From: Lyophyllum atratum
Lineage: Eukaryota > Basidiomycota > Agaricomycetes > Agaricales > Lyophyllaceae
DNA length: 64,000 nucleotides
Reading direction: 5' to 3'
Assembly: GCA_014905825.1 (NCBI GenBank)
Contig: JACGCN010000028.1
Span: 372,001 to 436,000, forward strand
Shown here: piece by piece, positions 34,550 through 43,570 of the stretch
Numbering within the stretch: the first letter of the stretch is position 1
How the letters are laid out: every line of letters starts with the position of its first letter
Program-made: the position numbers and the translations under genes
The notes under the pieces: generated by a model
The model's input: only the letters and a program-made list of their open reading frames with translations
Database searches by the model: none
Told to the model about the DNA's origin: nothing

Positions 34550-35816
34550 CGTCTCCGACAGCTCAGCCAACTCCTCCCGTGCACGGCGACATGTCACCTT
34601 GTATTGCTACCGCTGCAGCGCGTGAGACTTTTGGTCTGAGGAGTTAAGGCGTCGCACTTGGGTCCTGATGGAAGATGGGAGAGAAGGCTTCAGGATCATA
34701 GCCCTGCAGGAGCGCCGAGTCGCCCGAGTCGCCTTTGACCATTGTGAAGGTCATGGGTCGCACAAGAATGTTCAACACAAGTTCAACACGGTCAGCGATA
34801 TCCCTTGAGGAGTGACTCAGGGTATTATAGATGTAAGCTAGATGAGAGTATAGGCGGCAGACCTACGCCCCGTCGTGGTCCAAGCAGGCATGGCTAAGTA
34901 TCACCCATTCAAGGCGTGAGCTCGCCGTGGTGCGCATCTTGCCAAAAATCCGGAATAGCATCAAAGAACCCGTTGTGAGATGATGGATGAACTCCGAGAT
35001 ACGAGTGGGAACAGCACCGGAGTGACCATACTAGGCTCGCGAAGCACAAGGCACGGCGAGTTACTATCAAGTCGGGGTAGTCGGGGTCTAGCAAGTTTCA
35101 CCCCAGAGATCGGCTTTCGACCTCTCTCAACTGAAAGTTTCGTGCAGTGGTGGAGGAGTTTGGATGGAATTCGAGGAATCAGATACCAGCGACAATCGAT
35201 GGGGTTGATGATTGATGTGGACTCGGAAATGATTTCATTACTCCGACGCGTCGATTAACCAATGTTGGATTATGGCAACGTGTAGTACACTGTGCGCAGC
35301 TAGATTTATCTGGCGCGGATGGAGTGATAAAGAGATTATGGCAAGTCACAAACCTCATGCCATGAAAGCATCATCAATTGGATTATTCAAGGATTATTTT
35401 GATGACGGTCAACATGCCAAGAATAGCACACCGTGAGGGTACCCCTGACGGATATAGGCTATAGCACGCCTGCTATGCCGTATGTACTGGGTGTCGCGAC
35501 TCGCAAGGAATCTACCGCCTATCCTCTCATCTGGTTTATGTCGGTAATACTCTGAATCACCCTTCGAAGGATATAGTGGCCGTGGTGAACACTCTTGTGC
35601 GACTTATGACCGTCACAATGGTCAAAGGCGACTCGGGCGACTCGGCGCTCCTGCAGGGCTATGATCCTGAAGCCTCCTCTCCCATCTTCCATCAGGACCC
35701 AAGTGCGACGCCTTAACTCCTGAGACCAAACGTCTCACGCGCTGCAGCGGTAGCAATACAAGGTGACATATCGCCGTGCACGGGAAGAGTGGCTGAGGGT
35801 GTCCCTGCCAGAGACG

Positions 35817-35867
35817 TATAAAAGGGCTTGGTTTGAGACCAGGAATTCCCCAGAGCCGGCCTCTTCA
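35817..35867 (+). promoter_or_regulatory. Core promoter and 5' motif of peptide copy 7
   Basis: TATAAAA at 35817-35823, 77 nt before the ATG. The motif is CAGAGCCGGCCTCTTC here (C for T), starting at 35851. Confidence 0.75.
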
Positions 35868-35893
35868 CAACACAAACCCACCCAACTATCACC

Positions 35894-36197
35894 ATGAAAT
35901 TCTCTTCTGCCATCCTTTTCACCCTCCCCGTCGTCCTCGCCAGCTGGACCGCCGCGGCTCAACCCACTGTTACAGGCCGCGACCTCGCCCAGCTCACGCG
36001 CAACAACCTCGTCGCGCGCCATGCGGCGGAGTGGGATGTCTATCGCAGGGACTTTGAGCCCGAGACCCTCAATGCCCGACGGTCGTGCAAGACCTCCAGT
36101 GACTGTGAGTAGATATCGGCTGAGCTCACTACGTTCTCGACATTGACTGCTCTTTTTAGGTCTTGGCATGATCTGCGTCAGCGGCACCTGTCAGTAA
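35894..36197 (+). CDS. Secreted cysteine-peptide precursor, copy 7
   Basis: Exons 35894-36104 and 36160-36197, 55-nt intron, 82 residues. The leader has TAAAQPTVTGRDL; the core SCKTSSDCLGMICVSGTCQ equals copy 6. It ends TAA where copy 6 has TGA. It is the inverted-repeat partner of copy 6; the few differences between the arms suggest recent duplication or gene conversion. Confidence 0.87.
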
Positions 36198-36308
36198 ACG
36201 ATAATGCTTATTGACGGAAAGTCGTGAGTAAATACTTGTCGCCATTAGTGTACTCAGCTGAAGCTCCCTCAGGTGTTCCCGGTAGTAGTACAGAATGGAT
36301 GTTTGATA

Positions 36309-36371
36309 GTCGGTGTATGTCTGTGACTGCGTTGGTACTGGTGGAATATGACAAGAGTTGTGTTGTTGCAA
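36309..36371 (+). other. Conserved 3' element of peptide copy 7
   Basis: GTCGGTGTATGTCTGTGACT then a GGTACTGGTGGAATATGACA block, followed by AGAGTTGTGTTGTTGCAATA. Confidence 0.75.
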
Positions 36372-36437
36372 TATTTGCGTGACTTGAGTGGTCTTCCCCA
36401 TGAATAATCGGCGTGCAGTATTCCTTCCTCTCCTAAA

Positions 36438-37272
36438 CGATCTGGATACTTGATCATAACTTGGGGTTATCCTCGTATCTATGTGCTTTGATATCGTTGT
36501 CTATAACTTACATAGACTGGGAACTTGCTGACCCGCGGGACTTGAGACTTCTTCAACGAAAAGCACTCCGCGGAACCTGTGAGCCTCGGAGAGCACCAGC
36601 CATCGACAGGCAACGAACAGAGGTAGTTTTCCAAGGCCTTGAGTATGGACTTACTTTGGACAAAGTTGACAGAAATGAGCAGAAATGAGAGGTCCATCTT
36701 GATTCTTCATGTCATTTGTCCGATTGTCACGTCGTGGCTCGGAAATCGAGGAAAATGCTGTTTGGTGTTTAACTTCTCGAGCTGATTTCAACGAGCCGTT
36801 ATGAAGAGGCTACTGGATTATTCCAGCCCGGCGAATGGCATAAAACAGTTTGATCGCGGTTTAATCGCGGTTTAAATGTTTATTTACGCTAGTCCAATGC
36901 AGCCAAACTGGTGCCCTGGTTACACGGCGCGTGCTCCGGCACACCCAAAACAATCACACACAGAACGCCGCGCGTTTTTGTGATTGGTTTGATGATGCGG
37001 TGATCCATCTTGGGTCACGCGTGGGGTGGTTTCACGAAGGAGAGACTTATCCTGCCTAGAAGAGGAGGAAAGAATATGAGACGTCCCCAGGGATCTTCTC
37101 ATTGACTTTCCTTCGCTAGGTGGGATTTATTTTCTCTCTTCCCTCCTCAGGGATCTTCGTATTGACGACTTCGCATAGCTCGTTGAACCAGGCACCGTTC
37201 ATTTTCGTGTCTAATCAACCAATACATCGCTTTCACTCATCAAAGTCATCCTGAGTTGTGAAACTTTTTATT
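36438..37272. other. Intergenic, no gene seen
   Basis: It includes a short direct repeat (TCGCGGTTTAA, twice near 36,855-36,875) and a repeated CAGGGATCTTC phrase (near 37,089 and 37,148). It could be the leader of the retroelement-like frame that follows. Confidence 0.4.
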
Positions 37273-37776
37273 ATGAGCCATAATGCCCATGGAGCCTCCC
37301 GTCGCGCTGCCCCGTCTACTGGACAGACTGGAGCCCGTGCAGTCAATCAAGGAATTTCCTTCACAGGTGCAACTAGCACTGGAGCCGAACCCGAAACTCC
37401 CTCTTCTGGATCGTCTCAGTTGCCCCACAACGGTCCCCCTAATCAGCCGAATAGCACCCAGGCCAGCACTGAGCCCATCTCCTCCAGTGCTACTGGATCG
37501 ACTCTCCCTTCCCAATCCACCGGAAATCCTCCCGGTGAAATCGGATTCCAGTTTGCACTCTCTAAACAAGTCGAAGGCATTCTCGAGGACTTCAGACATG
37601 AGAAACTCGAAAAAGGGAGCGCCGCTTTATCAATCTTCCAAATTCTCAGCGCTGCGCCAGGGGAAGACTTGGCGAAAGAGCTCGCCATCAAGGAGTACTT
37701 TTCTTCCCTTGACGACATTCAAAGAGAGCTTGATTCCCAGGCTATACCGTCACATTTATATATAAAGTGGCTGTAG
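37273..37776 (+). CDS. Uncharacterised 167-residue protein, possibly a retroelement Gag fragment
   Basis: An open frame from ATG at 37273. The N-terminal 90 residues are Ser/Thr/Pro-rich; the rest is charged and helical in appearance (LSKQVEGILEDFRHEKLEKG). The 3' end overlaps sequence that is an inverted copy of the region just before the retroelement ORFs at 39.65 kb, which suggests it belongs to a related truncated element. No zinc knuckle is present. Confidence 0.35.
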   Translation: MSHNAHGASRRAAPSTGQTGARAVNQGISFTGATSTGAEPETPSSGSSQLPHNGPPNQPNSTQASTEPISSSATGSTLPSQSTGNPPGEIGFQFALSKQVEGILEDFRHEKLEKGSAALSIFQILSAAPGEDLAKELAIKEYFSSLDDIQRELDSQAIPSHLYIKWL

Positions 37777-37830
37777 TTAGCGTAGATGCGTGATATAAAA
37801 ACGGTTGTAGTTACAGTGTCACGTGACTGC
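37741..37830 (-). repeat. Inverted copy of the retroelement 5' region
   Basis: On the minus strand this reads CTGTAACTACAACCG, TTTTTATATCACGC and then a weaker match. The same order occurs on the plus strand at about 39,663-39,730. Even the encoded peptides correspond (TTTVFISRIYANYS here, TTTIFISRYCSNYK there). Confidence 0.65.
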
Positions 37831-39586
37831 ACCAACGCAGGCCAAATACCCAGCATTGCCGCCCTGGGTTGGTCGCTGCTGGGCGGTATGCGCACGCTCC
37901 ACCTGCCGCCCACCGCTCTTGTTTGTTTGTATTACATCTGCGCATCAATGCTTCGTTGATCGTACCTGAATCTCGTCCCAAATCTGTTCACGGCTATATT
38001 TGTATCGAATCTATAATTGCCGCCGCCCTTGCCGCCGCCTCCACCACAAATCATCCGGAAAAAAAGTCACGGAGAATAACATACCATACTTAATAGAAAT
38101 AAAATAGTAGATGGCTCATATCAACGCTTCCCACTTAGATCAACCAAGGCAAATATCATTCTATGGTGTCCGTACTTTCTCTGATCTATATTTAACTTCC
38201 GATTTCGTCATAAAACATATCGTCGGGAATGGCAGATGCCACATTGGGCAGGTATTGCATGCATTGAGTTTAGGAATAGGAACTCCCCTCCATACCACAC
38301 TCCCTCACATCGGTAGCACTGTATACTTGGTATCCTGGAAGAATTGTCAGGATACTCGCCGGTTTTGCAACGTGAGCATTCCAATTTGCAAGTTATGTAC
38401 CGTGTCATAGCTCATTAGTATACCTAATAATGGAGTATACTATGCTGAAATAGTGTCTTTATATTCCTAGAACAATTTATAGCATAATGGATTGTGCCCG
38501 CTTTGTAGATGCCGACCGAGGATCGTAGCTCTGATGTGCGAAACTGTGATGCCTTTGCTTGACTTTTATGGTTCGTCTTACTTTTACTCCAGGGTCCATA
38601 ATCGGGCCAATTTTTTTTGTGTAAGGCTTTAGCTATATCTGAAGCTATTTTCTGCGTTGTCCTGGTGCCACTCAGTGCAAGAACCCATGTCGTAGACCAC
38701 AATCTTGAAGCGATGGTCAGCCACATCATTGTTTGTCCTTGTATTCGTGTGAGCAATTCTGGTCGATTTTCAACATCAAGACTTCAAACCCGTCTGTTGA
38801 CTACTCACCGTTGCAGCTCCTGCCACCCCGACTACATATTGTTCGCATTCAGCGGGATTCAGTTGGGATTCAGTTGGATGGGGAGGGAAGGATGGGGCAT
38901 CCGATGGAAGGAGGACAGATTATGAACGACGCGTAAGCCTCCATGCTTATTTTTGTATCTACCCTCAGCCCCTTTAATTCGACGTTTGTCTTGGTGACAG
39001 GCGCTTTGCAGATACCGTGGTTACTAGCACTACATACTTGCTGTCAAGAATCCTCTCGTCTCCAGTCCACCGGCCCCGTCACCAGTTCCTGCGGTGTCGT
39101 GGTGCTCGTCCCGAGCCCCAGCGCAGTCCCCATCCAAGCGTCTTGTAAGGTGCCACTATGCCCAGGCTGCTGTTATGCGAGCCTAATGACTATTTGTCGC
39201 TCCATGACCCGCACTTTCCAGCAGTCGAGGGAGGGAGCTGCCCTTCTCTTGGAGGATATGGAGCGCCTACAGGCGCGGTGCTCCATATCGAACGTCATTA
39301 GTTAACAGTAGTTCAGTGTGTCTCAAAGATAATATCTCGTTAAAAATAACATATCAATGTTTTCACTGTCTATCATCGCAGCGACGGCCACAGACATACA
39401 TACTTTAAGAAGTTGAGAAACCGGCTGATTTATAGCCGAGGCGGATAGGAAGCGAATTCGCGCCCAACGTGATGTAGACACATCAGTTTCAGGAACTGTT
39501 GGACAAAAATAGACCGAGGCGGGTTTTTCTGAAATGGGAAACCCCGGCGGCTTGCATACATCGCGAGCAACGACGAGCGTGCGCTG
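37831..39586. other. Region without supported genes, probable retroelement flank
   Basis: Short open frames only. It contains the hairpin at 39,255-39,289. The final part may be the untranslated leader of the retroelement. Confidence 0.4.
39255..39289. repeat. Perfect 10-bp-stem hairpin
   Basis: GATATGGAGC (39255-39264) is matched by GCTCCATATC (39280-39289), with an inner GCCT/AGGC pairing. It may mark an element end or a structured transcript. Confidence 0.5.
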
Positions 39587-40741
39587 TTGTCACCCGTGGG
39601 ATATCCTTCAACGCCGGCTGACAGGTGGCTATCTTTACAGGCAGTTGATATTTCAGATCCCGCTGTAACTACAACGATTTTTATATCACGCTATTGCTCT
39701 AATTACAAGGGCTTGATACATCATCCTGCCAAGGTCTGGTGTGATTCCTCCATCCGTCGCGGTACAGCAGCCGGTTCGGCACTCGCGGGGGCGGTTGCAG
39801 GGGCAGAGATTCCTCAGAACCGACCCGACGACCCCGATCCACAAGACGGACAAGATCTCGAAGATTTCCTCAACCAAGCTCACGCCAGACCGTTACTCAG
39901 ACCACGTTCAGCCTCACCAATCGACAGTAGTGCAGGAGATCCCAAGAGGCGCAAACTTACCTCTAACGATATGCCGTGGTCTAAAAAGGAAGCCGTCGCG
40001 CAGCAGATCCAGCGACCGCAATGCAAAATCACGCAAGCTATCCTCGCTAGATTTGCCAGAGATCCCCCATATGTCAAGCGAAGCATCATGTCGAGTTGTT
40101 CAGCCCCCCCCGGCTTCCCGGAATGGGACGCGATCATCAGAGGAACGGCCGTCAACCTCCATTCAGTCTTCTCCTCAATCCATTCAATCATCCCTCCTAA
40201 AGAGGAGTCTGGCCGCGTGGGAGATACTGAGATCAGATTCTCAAGAACTGAGCCCGCTAACAAGATTCTCACCTCGCAGGACTGGTCTCTCGCCTGGCGT
40301 TTCGCCGTCGAGGCCTATACTTTCGCCTTCGAGGAGCGCGCATCAGAGCTTAACGCGTGGGCCAAACACATCGAAGAGATGTTTGCGTCCATCCAGGTAT
40401 CCTACCACAACCGGATCATCTTATACGACATCGCAGCCAGAAACTTGGTCGGGGGTGGGCAGCAAAACCTCCTCACCGACGTCCATCTCTTCACCAACCT
40501 CTGGACCGCAATCGGTTCACCCATGGGTCGGCTCGTCGGGACGGACGGAAGCAAAAAAGCTTCCGCTGGATCGGGAGGTATCCGCCACGAGTTATGTAAC
40601 CGATTCAACTCAGCCGATAGGCCTTGCACCAACGCCGCCGGCAAGTGTCGATTCATTCACCAATGCAGAAGCTGTGGCTCGAAGGATCACGGGGCAGCAA
40701 AGTGCCTCAAGGAAGGAGGCGGAGCGAAGCGCGAGGCCTAG
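39587..40741 (+). CDS. Gag-like protein with CCHC zinc knuckle
   Basis: An open frame of 384 codons ending TAG at 40741. The C terminus holds CRSCGSKDHGAAKC, a CCHC-type knuckle (C-x2-C-x4-H-x4-C), preceded by another Cys/His cluster (CTNAAGKCRFIHQC). This is a nucleic-acid-binding module typical of retroelement Gag. No ATG occurs at the 5' end of the frame, so the start is unresolved. It overlaps the polymerase frame by up to 1 kb, with the polymerase in the +1 frame. Confidence 0.65.
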   Translation: MSPVGYPSTPADRWLSLQAVDISDPAVTTTIFISRYCSNYKGLIHHPAKVWCDSSIRRGTAAGSALAGAVAGAEIPQNRPDDPDPQDGQDLEDFLNQAHARPLLRPRSASPIDSSAGDPKRRKLTSNDMPWSKKEAVAQQIQRPQCKITQAILARFARDPPYVKRSIMSSCSAPPGFPEWDAIIRGTAVNLHSVFSSIHSIIPPKEESGRVGDTEIRFSRTEPANKILTSQDWSLAWRFAVEAYTFAFEERASELNAWAKHIEEMFASIQVSYHNRIILYDIAARNLVGGGQQNLLTDVHLFTNLWTAIGSPMGRLVGTDGSKKASAGSGGIRHELCNRFNSADRPCTNAAGKCRFIHQCRSCGSKDHGAAKCLKEGGGAKREA

Positions 40742-42560
40742 GTATCTTCGACATAATCTTTGGGAGCAGCCTAAGTCCCTCTCAAAGTCAGCTGCCGACT
40801 GGACCGAAACAGCTGAACCCCTTCCCGCCGTTCCTCTTTCCGAAATCAACAATCCTATAGTTTCCGAAACCATTGCCACCTACCCAAATCTTTTCAAGAT
40901 CGTCACTCCTATCAATGTCAATTTGTTTGAATTTCTCCTTTCCGATCATCCAAATCAACCGTTCGTGGCATCCATCTGTACAGGCCTTCGTGAGGGATTC
41001 TGGCCGTGGGCCGATACTCACTGGGGGGAATATCCGGACGTTTACGACGCTACTTTCGGGACCCCAACTCACCCGGGAGAAGCACAATTCTTACGGGATC
41101 AGAGGGACATCGAGATTAAGAAAGGACGTTTCTCAGAGTCGTTTGGACGCGACCTCTTACCGGGCATGTATAGCATGCCGATTCATGCCATTCCGAAACC
41201 CCGCACAGATACATTCCGCATGATTACAGACCAGTCCGCCGGTACCTACTCCCTCAACTCAATGATTCAACGGGAGGACATTACCGGCTACCCGCTTGAC
41301 GACATGTCTTTACTCGGCAACATGCTTCTTTTCCTTCGCGACGCGATCGGAAGGGACACCGACCTCATCTTATTCAAGTCTGACGTGGCTGAAGCCTATC
41401 GCCACATGCCGATGTCGCCTTACTGGGCCATCAAGCAGGTCAATACCATTGACGGCTTTCGCTACATTGATCGCTGTAACGCTTTTGGGGGTCGCGCCGC
41501 CCAGGCAATCTGGATCTCCTTCATGTCGTTGGTCATTTGGATAGCGAAGTATGTTCGCGGAATCCACCTGCTGCTGATCTATTCCGACGATGCGTTTGGG
41601 CCCTGCCTGTCGCACGACTATACTTTCTATCGGCCATACCGAAAATCACTACCTACCAACCAAGCGAGCTTCCTAGTACTCCTCGACGACCTCGGGATAC
41701 CACACACGGAAAGGAAGCAGGTTGCTGGGGCACCTATTGTGATTATAGGTATCGAAGTCGACCCAAACTTAATGACGCTTACGTTGCCGGCGGACAGCAA
41801 ACTCGAGCTAATCGCCAAGATTACTCGGTTCTGTGCCACGGCGGGCGCCTCAGGTAGTTCTAGGTTCTCCCTCCGCGAGTGGCAGGGTCTAGGCGGCCAC
41901 TTGAACTGGGCATTCAACGTCTTCCCGCTCCTTCGACCGTGCACATGCGAATTGTACTCGAAGATTGCCGGGAAGGACTCACCGAACGCGCGCATTTGGG
42001 TTAACTCCGATGTCCGTAAGGAGTTGCTTTGGGCCAAGGCCCATCTGCTCGACGCATCTGGGGTTAGGTTGGTACGGTCTGTGGAATGGACCTACCCTGA
42101 TGCCGATGCGGTTCTTTACTGTGATGCATCCCTGGAGGGTTATGGCTTCTATCACCCGGCGAGTCACTATGGTTTCTTCGGTCCGATTCCATCATGGGCC
42201 CCGAGAAACTTGATCTTTTATTACGAGGCGCTCTGTGTCCTGTTTGCTCTTCTCCATACCGCCGACCTATCCCTCCCGATCCCAGCTAAGATCATCATAT
42301 TTACCGACAACTCGAACACCGTCAACATATTCTCATCGCTGCATGCGCTCCCGATTTACAACAGCATACTCAGATCGGCATGTGACTTTCTTATCCTTAC
42401 CGACCATCAGCTTCGTGTTCAACATGTCCCTGGAGTCGAGAACGGCATCGCTGACGCCCTTTCTCAAAATCTTTTCCACGTCGCAATGCGCTTGGACCCC
42501 CTCCTGGTTATCCAGGATTTTCAACCCCCCGAGAGGTTACTGGGGGCGGTAGAAAAATGA
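39741..42560 (+). CDS. Reverse transcriptase / RNase H
   Basis: The frame is open from 39741, but recognisable polymerase sequence begins near 40,740. RT motifs include AIPKPRTDTFRMITDQS, LILFKSDVAEAYRHMPM and LLLIYSDDAFGP, the catalytic YxDD. RNase H follows, with all acidic residues visible: VLYCDASLEGYGF (D), YYEALCVLFA (E), IIIFTDNSNTVN (D) and GVENGIADALSQN (D). It would copy element RNA into DNA. The first third of the frame coincides with the Gag frame, so translation probably starts late or by +1 frameshifting near the Gag stop. The stop overlaps the next start (ATGA at 42557). Confidence 0.88.
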   Translation: MIPPSVAVQQPVRHSRGRLQGQRFLRTDPTTPIHKTDKISKISSTKLTPDRYSDHVQPHQSTVVQEIPRGANLPLTICRGLKRKPSRSRSSDRNAKSRKLSSLDLPEIPHMSSEASCRVVQPPPASRNGTRSSEERPSTSIQSSPQSIQSSLLKRSLAAWEILRSDSQELSPLTRFSPRRTGLSPGVSPSRPILSPSRSAHQSLTRGPNTSKRCLRPSRYPTTTGSSYTTSQPETWSGVGSKTSSPTSISSPTSGPQSVHPWVGSSGRTEAKKLPLDREVSATSYVTDSTQPIGLAPTPPASVDSFTNAEAVARRITGQQSASRKEAERSARPRYLRHNLWEQPKSLSKSAADWTETAEPLPAVPLSEINNPIVSETIATYPNLFKIVTPINVNLFEFLLSDHPNQPFVASICTGLREGFWPWADTHWGEYPDVYDATFGTPTHPGEAQFLRDQRDIEIKKGRFSESFGRDLLPGMYSMPIHAIPKPRTDTFRMITDQSAGTYSLNSMIQREDITGYPLDDMSLLGNMLLFLRDAIGRDTDLILFKSDVAEAYRHMPMSPYWAIKQVNTIDGFRYIDRCNAFGGRAAQAIWISFMSLVIWIAKYVRGIHLLLIYSDDAFGPCLSHDYTFYRPYRKSLPTNQASFLVLLDDLGIPHTERKQVAGAPIVIIGIEVDPNLMTLTLPADSKLELIAKITRFCATAGASGSSRFSLREWQGLGGHLNWAFNVFPLLRPCTCELYSKIAGKDSPNARIWVNSDVRKELLWAKAHLLDASGVRLVRSVEWTYPDADAVLYCDASLEGYGFYHPASHYGFFGPIPSWAPRNLIFYYEALCVLFALLHTADLSLPIPAKIIIFTDNSNTVNIFSSLHALPIYNSILRSACDFLILTDHQLRVQHVPGVENGIADALSQNLFHVAMRLDPLLVIQDFQPPERLLGAVEK

Positions 42561-43570
42561 TCCCTTTCCCGGTACGATCCAGGCAGCCCGTCCGGCCTGT
42601 CTGGTCTCGCGAGCGCCTCATCAGGACTCGCGCTATCGCTCTCGGACAGGCTATCGATTCCACTACAGAAAATTCTTATAACTCGGCTCTTAACTCTTAC
42701 CTCGAATTCGTTCGCTCTCACGACTTCCCTGTCGAACCGACCGCGGATACCCTCAGCTTCTACGCCTGCTATATGTCCGAATTCATTAGACCCAGCTCCG
42801 TCAATTCATACCTCTCAGGTATAGTCAGCCTTCTTGAACCCTACTTCCCCGAAGTTCGTGAAATCCGCAACGCCTCCATCGTCCACCGTTCTCTCAAAGG
42901 CTGCAAACGCATTCGGGGCGTACCCGTCAACCGTAAACGGGCGTTGACGGTCGAGGACCTCGACGCTGTCGCGGTGGGATACGCGGAGTCTAACGACCAC
43001 GACGATTTGTTATTCAAGGCACAGCTCTTCACAGGTTTCTTCTCGTTATTACGGTTGGGGGAGCTTACCTATCCCGACAACCCCGTTCTTCGCAACCCTC
43101 GTAAGGTGGTTCGGCGCAACACTCTGACCGTCAGCGCCGATGAATTCAAATTCTTCCTTCCCTCCCACAAAGCCGACGCCGTTTTCGAGGGGAATACTAT
43201 TATTGTCACTCGCAAGAACGGCCTCCACGATCCTCACAACGCGTTCTTGGCTTATTTAGCCAGTCGTGACCGTCGCTTCCCATTCAGCTCCCCACTCTGG
43301 CTTCGAGCCAACGGGCGTGTCCCCGTGCGTAAATACTTTATTGACCGGCTCCGCCGCTTCTTTGGCACCGACGTGGCGGGCGCGTCTATGCGAGCTGGTG
43401 GTGCAACCGCTCTTGCTGCAGACGGCGTCGCGCCGTCTATTATTCAAGGCATTGGCCATTGGTCGTCGGACGCCTACCAGGTCTATATCAGAAGGCACCC
43501 CGTCATGCTACAAGCTCTCCTTTACGGTCGCCGAGGGGCCAACGTCCCGCTCTATGTCCACCACATCTAG
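42557..43570 (+). CDS. Tyrosine recombinase of the retroelement
   Basis: 337 residues. The start ATG at 42557 overlaps the polymerase stop as ATGA. An N-terminal core-binding domain (SYNSALNSYLEFVRSHDFPV) is followed by the catalytic domain: LFTGFFSLLRLGEL (first Arg), ASMRAGGATALAADG (second Arg), IIQGIGHWSSDAYQVYIRR (His/Trp and the Tyr nucleophile). These are the R-H-R-Y type residues that integrate circular DNA in Ngaro/DIRS elements. No frameshift or stop. Confidence 0.88.
   Translation: MIPFPVRSRQPVRPVWSRERLIRTRAIALGQAIDSTTENSYNSALNSYLEFVRSHDFPVEPTADTLSFYACYMSEFIRPSSVNSYLSGIVSLLEPYFPEVREIRNASIVHRSLKGCKRIRGVPVNRKRALTVEDLDAVAVGYAESNDHDDLLFKAQLFTGFFSLLRLGELTYPDNPVLRNPRKVVRRNTLTVSADEFKFFLPSHKADAVFEGNTIIVTRKNGLHDPHNAFLAYLASRDRRFPFSSPLWLRANGRVPVRKYFIDRLRRFFGTDVAGASMRAGGATALAADGVAPSIIQGIGHWSSDAYQVYIRRHPVMLQALLYGRRGANVPLYVHHI

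Larger units (their letters stand above)
33929..36437. repeat. Large inverted repeat with peptide copies 6 and 7
   Basis: The arms are about 33,929-34,778 and 35,583-36,437 (roughly 850 bp each), separated by about 0.8 kb. Matching boundaries are TAGGAGAGAAAGGAATACTG against its complement near 36,430, and GCCTTTGACCATTGTGA with its complement near 35,610. Each arm holds promoter, gene and 3' element of one peptide copy, so copies 6 and 7 are transcribed divergently. The spacer contains sequence also found upstream of copy 3. Confidence 0.9.
39587..43570 (+). mobile_element. Ngaro/DIRS-like tyrosine-recombinase retrotransposon
   Basis: Three overlapping open frames lie in the order Gag-like (zinc knuckle), reverse transcriptase plus RNase H, and tyrosine recombinase. 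That order and the lack of a DDE integrase and protease place it among tyrosine-recombinase retroelements, closer to Ngaro than to DIRS1 in gene order. The frames are uninterrupted, so the copy may be recent. I did not find the split direct repeats expected of Ngaro; the element probably extends into 38-39.5 kb and 43.6-44.0 kb. Confidence 0.85.

Noticed and set aside
34179..34625. 148-codon plus-strand frame over peptide copy 6
   Set aside because: It is a mirror of the peptide gene and promoter, and recurs in copy 7 (35,735-36,187) for the same reason.
4056..36197. Peptide family considered as hydrophobins or mating pheromones
   Set aside because: Hydrophobins have eight Cys in a different pattern; basidiomycete pheromones end in a CaaX motif and lack a signal peptide.
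38111..39305. Several 99-120 codon frames
   Set aside because: AT-rich and domain-free, with no splice logic; probably retroelement flank.
39587..43570. Retroelement considered as an LTR (Gypsy/Copia) element
   Set aside because: No aspartic protease, no DDE integrase and no LTR seen; a tyrosine recombinase follows the RNase H instead.
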